DNA of 64,000 bases, taken from the NCBI GenBank assembly GCA_002633005.1, contig NMRA01000018.1, positions 139,901 to 203,900 of the forward strand, given 5' to 3'. Below the pieces are notes generated by a model. It was not told where the DNA came from, did no database searches, and saw only the letters and a list, made by a program, of their open reading frames with translations. Of the stretch, positions 48,601 through 53,349 are shown in pieces; position 1 is the stretch's first letter, and each line of letters starts with the position of its first letter. Source of the stretch: Phoronis australis (taxonomy: Eukaryota; Phoronida; Phoronidae). A program made the translations under genes and the position numbers.

Positions 48601-49659
48601 TAAACTTGAGCGTGGTGGAAATGATGGAACGCTGTCAATCACAATGTTCACCTAAGTTCTAAAGGGGAAACTTTCTGTGTTCTGTGATTGGTTGAAGTCT
48701 TTGTGAATAATTAGAACATGATTAGGTAACAACTTCCATACAAATGGTATTCAGTCTGCAGTGAGCAGTGCAGACTGAATAATAAGACAATGGTAATACA
48801 ACATCTCATTTACACCTGTTAATTAAGGACAAATGACTTGACAGTCAATCAACAATTAGAACACAGTGGTTCAACATTTGAATGCAGTGAGCCACCATTC
48901 TCAAAAAGCTTGATGAAAACAGTGAAACACAAAAGATGGAAAACTACGCAAGTACTGAAAGCATACACAGCTTAAGACATCAAACACCGTTATGTATTTC
49001 ATTTGGGAGTTGAGTAAACAAATCTGATTTAACAATGAGCAAATCTTTTGCTGCAAACAATCATTCTATTTGAAATCCTTCCATGACACCATATCCTGTC
49101 CCAAGGTTAATTTTTGCTTTACCGGAGAGAATGTAAGCCTACCTGGAGAACCGAAGCGCCTTACAGGAACATACGGTAAAATTTCTCCAATTTGGGACAG
49201 TTAAAAATTAATGATCTTGCTCAGGGTCGGAGCTTGTCCCAAATTTTAGAAACAGGTAATATTGGCCGTCCCAAATTCAAGAATCACCAGAAAGATGTCA
49301 AAGTTACACAGTCTGTAGACTGAAAACACATTGACCGAAATTTAAGAAATATGATGAACGCTAAAATCACCATTGACCCAAATTCTAGAACGAAGCAAAT
49401 ACAATTTTTGCAGGACTTTCCGTGTCCCAAATTCAAGAGACTATACCAAATTGAAGAATTCTTACCGTAGTTCCTCACTGACTAACTATGTCCCCAAGGG
49501 GTCACAGAAAAGGAAACAACAGATATGACATACCTTGAAGTAAGAGATTTGCGCTATGATGACGCCAGCGCCAAACAATAAGAGCATAATCAGCAGCATC
49601 ACCATAAGGAAATGCTTGAGTCGAACACAGTACTGCTGATATAACTTCTCAATCTCCAT
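3412..49659 (-). CDS. ADCY2: Adenylyl cyclase, group II (ADCY2/4/7-like), 22-exon gene span
   Basis: This membrane enzyme converts ATP to cyclic AMP and pyrophosphate. The model joins 22 exons with GT/AG borders into 3,237 bases, 1,078 residues. Order: short N-terminus, six membrane spans (about residues 14-180), C1 catalytic domain (about 210-440), C1b, six spans (about 550-790), C2 catalytic domain (about 800-1060). Metal-binding D271 and D315 in C1 lie 44 residues apart, as in the family. C2 has K911, D989, N996 and R1000, the residues that bind adenine and position ATP. Identity is closest to vertebrate ADCY2, 4 and 7 (e.g. [35 protein letters not shown]). It may be a single invertebrate gene equally related to all three, so the symbol is approximate. 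By family knowledge, group II enzymes respond to Gs alpha and G beta-gamma and are not calcium-calmodulin driven. Confidence 0.93.
4665..4789 (-). CDS. ADCY2: Exon 21: C2 catalytic Asp, Asn and Arg
   Basis: Residues 970-1011. [20 protein letters not shown] then [14 protein letters not shown]989 pairs with adenine, N996 orients the ribose and R1000 stabilises the transition state. Spacing of 7 and 4 residues equals that of mammalian enzymes. ADCY2 has WGNTVNVAS; here the N is D. Acceptor TGTTTTCAG, donor CAG|GTAAAT. Confidence 0.97.
5379..5493 (-). CDS. ADCY2: Exon 20: C2 helix
   Basis: Residues 932-969. [20 protein letters not shown] and EFSLRI align with EFAFALVGKLDAINKHSFND FKLRV of ADCY2. 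The first ten residues ([10 protein letters not shown]) diverge from vertebrates. Acceptor CATCTCCAG, donor ATAG|GTAGGT, phase 1; a glycine codon is split with exon 21. Confidence 0.94.
5494..6304. other. Intron 19
   Basis: No gene seen. Two CTCF-core-like words occur, 'ggcaccacctcgtggcat' (about 6102-6119) and 'gcgccacctagtgggcca' (about 6244-6261). They hint at decayed copies of the modular repeat family described at 29384 and 43936. Confidence 0.4.
6305..6406 (-). CDS. ADCY2: Exon 19: C2 adenine-binding Lys segment
   Basis: Residues 898-931. [20 protein letters not shown] with K911, the lysine that contacts the adenine ring and gives ATP specificity. [14 protein letters not shown] follows; the vertebrate ADCY2 QEHSQEPER stretch (the G beta-gamma 'QEHA' region) is not recognisable. 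Acceptor ATGTTGCAG, donor CAA|GTAGGT, phase 0. Confidence 0.95.
6772..6918 (-). CDS. ADCY2: Exon 18: C2 core strand and helix
   Basis: Residues 849-897. [20 protein letters not shown] and [16 protein letters not shown] are nearly identical to ADCY2 (ELYHQSYDCVCVMFASIPDF). In C2 the metal aspartates are naturally absent: VMFASI here equals the C1 YADI position, as in all vertebrate membrane cyclases. Acceptor TTTTCAG, donor ATG|GTATGA, phase 0. Confidence 0.96.
7252..7316. repeat. Imperfect trinucleotide microsatellite (TTA/TAT)
   Basis: A run of TTATTATTATT-type units interrupted by 'gagac' and 'tca', within intron 17 of the cyclase. Confidence 0.8.
7889..7954 (-). pseudogene. Decayed partial duplicate of cyclase exon 17
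   Basis: On the minus strand this reads KVLLENIL then LAHMA, a stop, and HFML, against [17 protein letters not shown] in exon 17 (8070 down to 8001). The 27 bases 'aaggtgcttctagagaacat...' are near-identical; downstream there is a G-to-T change creating TAG and a two-base change destroying the proline. It abuts the real intron start, so it arose by a local tandem duplication inside intron 17. An acceptor-like AG precedes it and a GTAAAG donor-like site follows, so inclusion in mRNA would truncate the protein before C2. Confidence 0.85.
7986..8159 (-). CDS. ADCY2: Exon 17: signalling helix and start of C2
   Basis: Residues 791-848. [20 protein letters not shown] and [15 protein letters not shown] match RLDFLWKNKFKKEREEIETM and [16 protein letters not shown] short asparagine run and RFIKE close the exon at donor GAA|GTGAGT. 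Acceptor is GGCTAG with a weak pyrimidine tract. A decayed partial copy of this exon lies 32 bases beyond its 3' end (7889-7954). Confidence 0.95.
8571..8813. mobile_element. MITE-like element, family 1, third copy
   Basis: Left end GGTAAAATTTCACCAAATTC followed by GGATGAAAATAATTGCCAAAA; right end CGAATTTGTGAGATTTCACT. The interior 'caagagcttctaaccctgtt' and 'gtgaaactg' parallels the copies at 439-682 and 19383. Confidence 0.65.
8959..9040 (-). CDS. ADCY2: Exon 16: membrane span 12
   Basis: Residues 763-790. [19 protein letters not shown] then DRQ. Vertebrate cyclases have the same span ending in a LxRQ motif (ITLLVLGRQ in ADCY2). It hands over to the second signalling helix in exon 17. Acceptor TTTTACAG, donor CAG|GTACGT. 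Confidence 0.9.
9041..10492. other. Intron 15
   Basis: No gene, RNA or clear transposon recognised. One word 'ctgaaggtggcgttgcat' (about 9793-9810) resembles the modular-repeat core, and a C-rich run is at 10107-10117. Confidence 0.4.
10493..10665 (-). CDS. ADCY2: Exon 15: membrane spans 10 and 11
   Basis: Residues 706-762. [20 protein letters not shown] matches YFIYSCILGLISCSVFLRVN of ADCY2. [18 protein letters not shown] is span 11, followed by the start of the second extracellular loop. Acceptor TCTCTTACAG, donor CAG|GTGAGC, phase 2; a serine codon is split with exon 16. No N-glycosylation sequon is visible in the short 11-12 loop. Confidence 0.93.
10666..12959. other. Intron 14
   Basis: Several short ORFs occur on both strands but none aligns with a cyclase or carries usable splice phases. 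I see no named element here. Confidence 0.45.
12960..13099 (-). CDS. ADCY2: Exon 14: extracellular loop between spans 9 and 10
   Basis: Residues 659-705. An open 46-codon stretch from acceptor TTTGTTTAAG to donor [28 protein letters not shown] aligns with SFSASNNQVAILRAQNLFFL of ADCY2, immediately before the YF that opens span 10. N693 sits in an NRS glycosylation sequon, as expected for this extracellular loop. No long ORF marks this exon; it was found by phase and alignment. Confidence 0.78.
13100..14575. other. Intron 13
   Basis: No gene recognised. A minus-strand reading frame near 13164-13367 is a shadow reading that does not match the cyclase. Confidence 0.45.
14576..14729 (-). CDS. 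ADCY2: Exon 13: membrane span 9
   Basis: Residues 608-658. A polar serine-rich cytoplasmic loop ([16 protein letters not shown]) is followed by [20 protein letters not shown], span 9. Acceptor TTATTTACAG. Two donors lie 4 bases apart: GTC|GTAAGT (exon end 14580) and GTAA|GTGAAT (14576). The first is nearer consensus, but only the second gives the phase required by exon 14, so 14576 is used here. The exon identity is firmer than its exact 3' border. Confidence 0.8.
15377..15461 (-). CDS. ADCY2: Exon 12: membrane span 8
   Basis: Residues 579-607. A single hydrophobic segment, [20 protein letters not shown], ends in VVLLSDYCT. It occupies the place of ADCY2 span 8 directly after the LPR/LPK turn. 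Acceptor TTTATTGCAG, donor ACA|GTAAGT. Sequence similarity alone is weak, as is normal for cyclase membrane spans, so support comes from phase, position and hydrophobicity. Confidence 0.85.
15864..16031 (-). CDS. ADCY2: Exon 11: C1b end and membrane span 7
   Basis: Residues 523-578. [19 protein letters not shown] aligns with QWLKSEDIQRISLLFYNKV of ADCY2. [20 protein letters not shown] and LMLPR form span 7 (vertebrate FKYYVTCACLIFFCIFIVQI). Acceptor TGTTTTACAG, donor CAG|GTAAGT, phase 2; an arginine codon is split with exon 12. Confidence 0.94.
16101..16176 (-). CDS. ADCY2: Exon 10: end of C1b
   Basis: Residues 498-522. [12 protein letters not shown] aligns with ELNERMIQAI of ADCY2 and DDEMLSAI of ADCY7, then continues [13 protein letters not shown], unusually hydrophobic where vertebrates have a polar segment. 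Acceptor CTTCCTCAG, donor AAG|GTAAGT, and the phase fits exon 11. The acceptor and first 27 or so bases lie inside the left arm of an inverted repeat (16149-16317). This is the least certain internal exon. Confidence 0.6.
16149..16317. repeat. Imperfect palindrome overlapping exon 10
   Basis: The left arm 'agcatctttttgtgttcatt' continues 'cacttcc', and the right arm ends with its complement 'ggaagtgaat gaacacaaaaagatgct'. Inner parts also pair ('atgaacgaagtcagtg' against 'cacagacttcgttcat'). The minus-strand reading of the left arm includes the acceptor and first codons (EVNEHKKML) of exon 10, so the right arm is an inverted copy of an exon-intron border. Confidence 0.85.
17043..17208 (-). 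CDS. ADCY2: Exon 9: C1b regulatory region with PFAHL-like motif
   Basis: Residues 443-497. [20 protein letters not shown] matches the ADCY2 stretch MRASVRMTRYLESWGAAK and leads into KPFANIL, aligned with the KPFAHL motif that group II cyclases use in G beta-gamma stimulation. Two donors are possible, 4 bases apart: ACA|GTGAGT (exon end 17047) and GTGA|GTAGGA (17043). Only the second leaves the phase that fits exon 10. Acceptor ATCCACAG. Confidence 0.85.
17856..17985 (-). CDS. ADCY2: Exon 8: end of C1a
   Basis: Residues 399-442. [20 protein letters not shown] and the GVETFLIVD strand correspond to vertebrate RVHISSVTLEHLNGAYKVEE and VKTYFVIN, the C-terminal part of the C1 fold. Acceptor TTTCTGTTAG, donor ACG|GTAAGC, phase 0 at the 3' end. 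Intron 7 to its right contains the N gap. Confidence 0.93.
17986..20990. other. Intron 7 (contains the N gap)
   Basis: No gene recognised. At 19383-19500 there is a partial family-1 MITE (TTAAATCTCACCAATTTCG, then 'caaaggcttataacactgtt'). The interval 19725-20379 is undetermined. Confidence 0.5.
19725..20379. other. Assembly gap, 655 Ns
   Basis: Run of N. It lies within intron 7 and interrupts no exon of the model. Confidence 1.
20991..21149 (-). CDS. ADCY2: Exon 7: C1 core, HxGxVLCGVxG segment
   Basis: Residues 346-398 plus two bases. Contains [37 protein letters not shown] and GGVPG, collinear with the MRVGVHSGNVLCGVIG and [19 protein letters not shown] segments of ADCY2. Acceptor TTGTTTACAG, donor GG|GTAAGA, phase 2; the glycine codon is split with exon 8. 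Confidence 0.95.
21629..21756 (-). CDS. ADCY2: Exon 6: C1 core, second metal-binding Asp
   Basis: Residues 304-345 plus two bases. [18 protein letters not shown] is identical to the vertebrate ADCY2 core and contains D315, the second metal-binding aspartate. [16 protein letters not shown] continues the helix that lies against C2. Acceptor CCTTTGGCAG... reads as GGCAG before GAGAAT; donor AG|GTAGGA, phase 2. Confidence 0.96.
22470..22581 (-). CDS. ADCY2: Exon 5: C1 metal site, first Asp
   Basis: Residues 266-303. [18 protein letters not shown] carries D271, the first of the two aspartates that bind the catalytic magnesium ions (vertebrate [15 protein letters not shown]). The [17 protein letters not shown] helix follows. 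Acceptor TTATTTCAG, donor CAG|GTAAGT. It starts with one base that completes a split serine codon from exon 4. Confidence 0.96.
22690..22887 (-). mobile_element. tRNA-derived SINE, copy 1
   Basis: On the minus strand the element begins near GGCAAGTGTGGCCTAGAGGG (box A-like TGGCCTAGAGGG). It then has a box B-like GGATTCAAGTCC in the phrase 'tcaagtcccactggg'. The body ('agctcctcagct', 'ttccaggtgatca') and the end 'cctgcaattattttatt' match the copy at 49769-49990. It sits in intron 4. Confidence 0.8.
22888..24583. other. Remainder of intron 4
   Basis: No gene, RNA or clear element recognised. Confidence 0.4.
24584..24747 (-). CDS. ADCY2: Exon 4: start of C1 catalytic domain
   Basis: Residues 212-265 plus two bases. 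[17 protein letters not shown] corresponds to the LLLSLLPAHIAMEMK motif that opens C1 in ADCY2. [12 protein letters not shown] matches FHNLYVKRHTNV just before the first metal-binding strand. Acceptor AACTTCCAG, donor AG|GTACAC, phase 2. The linker between ([17 protein letters not shown]) differs from vertebrates, as expected for a variable loop. Confidence 0.94.
27200..28150 (+). repeat. Degenerate modular repeat element
   Basis: Begins 'acaagagcaaagcggagc', like the start of the elements at 29384 and 43936. It contains decayed core words at about 27822-27843 ('aatggccactggatggcaca'), 27940-27956 ('taccaataggggacac') and 28080-28098 ('ggccactaaggggttcc'). The 3' terminal hairpin of the better copies was not found. 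Confidence 0.55.
29384..30600 (+). mobile_element. Modular repeat element 1 with CTCF-core-like words
   Basis: Starts 'gagcaacgcggagcgttg' (a short hairpin, AACGC/GCGTT) and ends with hairpin 'ccacatataaatatgtgg' plus 'gcgcataaaaat'. Between lie repeating modules, each with a core word: 29797 (GGCCACAAGATGGCGC), 29928, 30075 (GCCACTAGGAGGCGCC), 30234 and 30380 (TCACTAGGGGGCAC). Spacing of cores is about 130-160 bases. No coding capacity seen. It resembles a non-autonomous element with tandem internal units, but the class is not established. Confidence 0.75.
32200..32610 (+). mobile_element. LINE 3' end (reverse-transcriptase C-terminus relic)
   Basis: The frame at 32261-32458 ends [33 protein letters not shown], stop. 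This matches the C-terminal H..C..Y region and final helix of non-LTR retrotransposon polymerases. The preceding CxxC (NCVICQK) lies in another frame, so there is a frameshift. The tail after 'gggccggaggccttcaag' is a tandem array of 'ttcaataaagt' units (about 32550-32603), a typical LINE 3' terminus. Strongly 5'-truncated and dead. Confidence 0.65.
34061..34210 (-). CDS. ADCY2: Exon 3: membrane span 6 and signalling helix
   Basis: Residues 162-211. Begins with span 6 ([16 protein letters not shown]), then the cytoplasmic helix leading into C1 ([16 protein letters not shown]). This closely matches the ADCY2 segments NVIIFICGNLAGAYHK and NCIKSRIKLEFEKRQQ. The helix is the coupling element between membrane and catalytic domain in class III cyclases. 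Acceptor GTTGTAG, donor CAG|GTATGA, phase 0 at both ends. Confidence 0.94.
34243..34324. repeat. Imperfect AAT/AAC microsatellite
   Basis: Units such as 'ataataataacaataac' and 'gataataataag' with interruptions, beginning about 33 bases upstream of exon 3 on the coding strand. Confidence 0.75.
36111..36870. repeat. Long direct repeat, copy A
   Basis: Runs from 'ctttagttaactttaactgc' to 'ccaaatacacct', directly before the single N at 36871. Matches 37206-38281 with scattered substitutions and small indels, excluding a 271-base insertion in the second copy. Both copies contain the same internal 29-base tandem pair ('gctatgaatgcacctgcctt'). Confidence 0.9.
36872..37200. mobile_element. GC-rich element with terminal inverted repeats
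   Basis: Starts GTCACAACCCGCCGTACGTG and ends with the complement of GTCACAACCCGCCGTGCGTG, one mismatch in 20. It is about 329 bases, much richer in G+C and CpG than its surroundings, with many ACGTG/CGTAC words. No coding match. It lies between N 36871 and repeat copy B. Confidence 0.7.
37206..38281. repeat. Long direct repeat, copy B
   Basis: Second copy of 36111-36870, carrying an extra 'ggagcatgctgattcacg' stretch near its start and a 271-base insertion (37504-37774) bounded by a 10-base direct repeat. Confidence 0.9.
37502..37705. repeat. Perfect 85-bp inverted repeat (hairpin 1)
   Basis: Left arm 37502-37586 and right arm 37621-37705 are exact complements as read; the loop is 34 bases. 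The enclosing insertion is flanked by CATAAAACGA at 37494-37503 and 37775-37784. Copy A at the same place has only one CATAAAACGA, so it represents the empty site. Confidence 0.93.
38930..39286 (-). CDS. ADCY2: Exon 2: membrane spans 2-5
   Basis: Residues 43-161, the longest exon. It encodes four hydrophobic segments with short connecting loops, e.g. [53 protein letters not shown] and [20 protein letters not shown]. The proline-bounded MMMPLP turn between spans 4 and 5 corresponds to the MLPF turn of vertebrate ADCY2. Acceptor TTTGCAG, donor CAG|GTAGTT, phase 0 at both ends. Codon use is distinctly richer in G and C than the flanking intron, supporting coding status. Confidence 0.93.
42893..42995. 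repeat. Block shared with 55576-55684
   Basis: 'acatgagaaactccaatggc', 'acgaaaatgaggca' and 'gattcaagagtctctcagta' match 'acatgtgaaactccagtggc', 'acgaaaacaaggca' and 'gattcaagagtcactgtgta' at the second site. The latter lies just upstream (minus strand) of a THAP-like ORF, so this is probably a second fragment of the same transposon. Confidence 0.7.
43703..43840. repeat. Imperfect two-copy tandem, about 70 bases each
   Basis: 'gaaatctcatgatcttcttt' and 'gggaatctcatgatcatctt' each lead to 'gttag...aaatccaactc'. Diverged duplication. Confidence 0.75.
43936..45936 (+). mobile_element. Modular repeat element 2 with eleven CTCF-core-like words
   Basis: Same termini as element 1: 'gagcaacgctgagcgttg' at the start and 'ccacatataaatatgtgg' then 'gcgcataaaaat' at the end. 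Core words on the plus strand lie near 44022, 44165, 44296, 44447, 44593, 44725, 44881 (GGCCACTAGGTGGCGC), 45024, 45162, 45595 and 45740. They occur in the order 'ggcc..ggtggcgc', 'gcc..gggggcac', 'gcc..ggaggcgccac', giving a roughly 430-base super-unit of three cores. A 232-base hairpin (45275-45506) is inserted in it. Confidence 0.8.
45275..45506. repeat. Near-perfect 98-100-bp inverted repeat (hairpin 2)
   Basis: Left arm starts 'acaactattattaaaatctc' and runs to about 45374; the right arm runs from 45409 to 'gagattttaatgatagttgt'. Only a few mismatches (e.g. 'tatctgtgctcg' against 'cgagcacggata'); loop about 34 bases, GC-rich. It interrupts a module of element 2: the interrupted phrase 'aagaacatacatcccaattt' resumes right after it. 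Confidence 0.92.
46825..47060. repeat. Near-perfect 96-bp inverted repeat (hairpin 3)
   Basis: Left arm 46825-46920 and right arm 46965-47060 pair with a single mismatch (CCGTTACGTTCG against CCGTTATGTTCG); the loop is 44 bases and contains an ATG. Confidence 0.93.
46925..47206 (+). CDS. Possible small secreted protein ORF (unrecognised)
   Basis: 93 codons. Starts in the loop of hairpin 3 and reads through its right arm and 146 bases beyond. The N-terminus [20 protein letters not shown] looks like a signal peptide. The remainder is polar with NxS/T sequons (NET, NVS, NIT) near the end. I recognise no family. It lies in cyclase intron 1 on the opposite strand. It may be chance: the ORF is short and AT-rich, and there is no visible promoter or splice evidence. 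Confidence 0.25.
   Translation: MFRNIVCLLIMSLGQLLYLCSVESRVLFRKYEHNGIKTVNNEKCCATENLLPKYSQQMSKNKNNNFYSVNETINVSGNNCEPSLHHKTFNITE
47742..48409. repeat. 668-base direct copy C
   Basis: Begins 'taacaacaataacctgtttt' and ends 'accggagagaat' at the single N (48410). Aligns to 48465-49132 at a constant offset of 723 bases with no indel; I count about seven substitutions, so roughly 99% identity. Confidence 0.95.
48465..49132. repeat. 668-base direct copy D
   Basis: Second copy of 47742-48409. After it the sequence continues 'gtaagcctacctggagaacc', whereas copy C is cut off by the N. Confidence 0.95.
49534..49659 (-). CDS. ADCY2: Exon 1: N-terminus and membrane span 1
   Basis: Encodes residues 1-42. 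The proposed ATG (49659-49657) has a strong context, GCCAAG before and G after, and starts [11 protein letters not shown], comparable with the short N-termini of ADCY4 and ADCY7. One hydrophobic span follows (about residues 14-37). The acceptor (TTTTTCAG) lies 15 bases upstream of the ATG, so at least one 5' untranslated or alternative coding exon must exist further right; I could not identify it. The codons between acceptor and ATG (KTFAK) are open, so a start in an earlier exon is not excluded. Donor AAG|GTATGT, phase 0. Confidence 0.82.
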
Positions 49660-49768
49660 CTTGGCAAAAGTTTTCTGAAAAACAGAAAAAAAAACAACTT
49701 ATACAGCCTCAATAAAAGTAGTGCAGTTAGTAGTTTTTGAAAAATGTCCACGAACCAAGTCAAAAAAG

Positions 49769-49990
49769 AGGAGGCAGTGTGGCCTAGTGTGATGGTAACC
49801 GCCTTCTTTGCTCCAGGTCGTCGGTTCAAGTCCCACTGGGCAACAGTCAGGTTTCTGGCTCCTCAGCTCGGTGTTAACTTTACATTAATAAAGCACAAAA
49901 ATATTTCCAGGTGATCATTGCAATGGGCCCACATGCGCGGCCTGTGCACGTCTGGTACAACGTGTACCAGACCGCCTGCAATTATTTTTT
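49769..49990 (+). mobile_element. tRNA-derived SINE, copy 2
   Basis: GGCAGTGTGGCCTAGTGTGA (box A-like) is followed 45 or so bases later by GGTTCAAGTCCCACTGGG, a near-canonical box B. The tRNA-unrelated body ('ggctcctcagctcggtgtta', 'ttccaggtgatcattgcaat', 'gggccca') and the 'cctgcaattattttttt' end match the copy at 22690-22887. It lies about 95 bases upstream of the exon 1 acceptor. Confidence 0.85.
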
Positions 49991-52900
49991 TAAAAAGTCA
50001 AAATTTGTCCAGTCCTGTTTAAGTTAAGATGAAAATCATCAAGGAAATTGGAAGAAACACAATTCTGAATAATTAAAGGATTACCTAAAAAGTTGTTACA
50101 AAGACATACCACTTTTTACGAAATGTTTGAAAAAGTACTGTGTTAATTCTGAAATTGGTGTTGATGTCTGCAGTCTAGATACCAACAGCTCATGCCAAAA
50201 TAGCACATGGTCCACTCTGATTCTGTTGTTAGCCACTATCAGGCCCAGCCGGTGCTCTAGTTACACTAAACACTATATTAAGGCAAAAAATTTTAACATT
50301 ACATTCTTTTATTGCAAGAAATGTTTCAGCATGGCATGGCAAGCTACACTGTGTACACTAAAAAATTTGGCAGGCTGGGTAGTGCAGGATATATCATTCT
50401 TTATCATCTGGCCAAAGTACAGAGACCAAAAACTATAGTGCTGTGTATGCATAGCAAAGCAAACCATTAGGCATGCCATTGCCCAACAGAGGGTTTCTGC
50501 TGTTCGCGGGACTGGGCAGTTCAAGAGATTGCTGTACATGAACAAAAAGAATTTCCATAGCACTTGCATCTGACTTTTATTTCTGTAATACTCTGCTGCT
50601 ATTAACAAGGGGACAAACGGGCTCATTTAGGTAATGCATCAGGGACATTTACGAAAAAAACTTGCAGGATTACCGCAAGACCGCGTCATGGCGTGATCCC
50701 TGCGAGTCTCATGAATGTTAACTGTAACACAAAATTGGTCAACGAAATTATGTCATAAAGAACCCACAGATTAACTGTAAAAGTGTTTAAAACTATTTCA
50801 GTTTTGTGATGTTGTAACCTGCCTACAACGGCGCTGACACACTGGACCAAAAACAAGATTTATCTCCACCATTTCCCCATGAATGACATGGCAGATAGTT
50901 CATAAATGTCTGATACGTCAGAAGAACCAGACAGTGCCTGAGAGAATATTTGATGAATAGGCGTAATATCTGGATGAAACAACCCCGTTGTCCGATGATT
51001 CCAAAAACGAAGATAAAGATGAAGAAGACAGATCCGATCGATGACGTTCAGATGATATTTCAACTGATCGGTTATCAAAGAACACTGCGCAATACTCAAC
51101 CACTACTAGATGACAAATCACTGGTCTGGCTGCTAGTAGATCATGTGGTGAATTAGCCAAACATTTTAGAAATTTGATATTTATACTTAGATCAGTGTTA
51201 AGTAATCACTCTAATGAAATCTGAAACTTATAAAGAGTCATTGACATCAAAATGACACGAATGACCGGACAATTAGTTCCCTAATTTCAGGTTCAGTTAA
51301 CCCACCGTGAATAAGCTGAGCCCAACAAAATGGTAGCTGCTTAAGAAAAAAGCTGGTCTGCAAAAGTAGGGAGTACACTCACAAACAGCTATTTAAAACT
51401 GGATCAAAATCTCTGATTACAGTTCCTTACAGTAAAAATAATTTTGCAATAAGAAATAAATTACAAAAATAAATTAAAATTGGTACCACACAATTAAAGC
51501 TTTCTGGATATATCTGAACAGCTTTTGGATGAGTCTTAAGTATGTCTATTAGCCATTCATTGACAAAAATTAGTTGACGCAACTAAAGTATTAAGATGAA
51601 TGAACATTTAAAAAAGATTTAACACAATATTCAGCCATGAAATCCTTCCTTCATACTTACAAGCGAGCCGAGCACTAAATGCAAATTACACTTTTCACAA
51701 GGCTGGAGCAGACACAGCTGAGGACAACTTATTTTTCAAGACAGTTAAGGTAAAATTTTAAATCTTAAACTCATTTATTACAAAAGAATGACACCTTTAA
51801 TTGTCCTGAGGACATTAGCCATCGCATAAACATTCAATTCTTTAAGACACCACACCTATAACAAATGAGTGAATACAAGATGGTGATTGAGAAAACCTGA
51901 CAATCATCATTAACCAATTTTGTAAGGATATGAGTTGTTATAAAATCTAGGGCACCTGATAAACTTCTGTCAATGGTGAACTGTCAACTGAGTTGAACTT
52001 TTTATTGAAAACAAAACATAATGCAAAATTATCACAACAAAACATTATCTGTATAAATATACCTTTTTCAGTGAGGCGTGGAATGTATTGCAAGCGGGAT
52101 AAACTGCCTGCAAAACATTATGTGCCGCTGCTTAAATTCATTTGGACTCTTCTATGTTACATGCCATCTGCAGGACTATGTTTCAATTCAGCCATAAAAA
52201 TATCCAACGCAATTTGGTCCAACCTGAAACAGGCTGGGGCACATTCGATCATCTGGTGGCCCATTTCCAACTACCAGGTCAAGTCAGGGTAGCACGTGAG
52301 TTGAGCAATCTGGTACAATACTTACGAGATTGAAGATCACTTCAATGGGTAATAATAAGCGTAGCAAATTACATTATTTCACAAAATGCAAGTATCCTAC
52401 AATACAACCATTTCATAACGTACAAGAAAACCTCATGACTGGTATCAACACACAAAACTGTGTTCAAACCTGAATGGCATGATTTTGGGCATTATTCAGG
52501 TTATCTAATGCTGGTATTTATATTATGTTGTCTATGTTTTATAAGTATGAAAACCTTCAGTTCTTAAAAGGACTTCAATCATTAATTTAATTAGTTGGCC
52601 TTTCAGAAACTCATGTAAATTTCACAACTTTGTAGGCAATGCTTGAGTTCACGTGCATGTAACGGAAAACCTAATTCAATGACGCCCAGTTTTATAGACT
52701 TGTAGCAGGCACATACTAAAATAGGTATCAGACTGTTACTACTTCCATGATAAAATAAAACTGGGTTGAATCTTCTTAAAATGAATAACAATCCACGACA
52801 CTGATCACCTCACCAGTGTGACTTTATTATCTTAAAAACTTCCTGGACACTAGAAAGCATATTAAATGCCAAAGGTGCTTTCCCATTAGGNCTGGCTAAA

Positions 52901-53349
52901 ACGTTAACCTCAGTGTGCTTGACTGGGACTGTCTCTTAGTGCACTTAGGCATCCACATAATTGCACATGTGTAAAAATGTTTTCGGATATAATTTTAAAC
53001 AGTTCAAAAAGGAAAAGCGGGAGGTCGTGGATCCCAACACAACAAGTTTGAGGGGGAAGCCACATAGCACTCCAGAAACTGCATGCCAACACCATTTAGT
53101 CGTTCCCTGATGAAACGGAACAGCAAAATGGGGGTAAATATATAGAAAGGCATAAAAGGAAATAGCCATAAGTCAACACAATGACAGGTGTATGTAAATA
53201 TCATCACACCTGTTAAAAAGCAGGATACCTTCATGCTGTTGCAGGACGGAGGTTCAAGAAGTGGGACAGTTGGCAACTATGCATCCCAACTCAGTCAAGT
53301 ATGAAAAATATTAATTGTCAAGACATTCTAACAATAATCAATGGGCACG

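Larger units (their letters stand above)
39287..49533. other. Intron 1, about 10.2 kb
   Basis: No host exon confirmed. It holds a poly-C run with an N (40629-40649), a THAP-element-like block (42893-42995), a 2-copy tandem (43703-43840), the larger modular repeat (43936-45936) with a nested hairpin, another hairpin overlapping a small ORF (46825-47206), and two 668-base direct copies. A 22-base tandem pair is at 39397-39441. Confidence 0.5.

Noticed and set aside
50860-51160. Minus-strand serine-rich frame as a possible upstream exon of the cyclase
   Set aside because: No donor of suitable phase and no similarity to group II N-termini; left unannotated.
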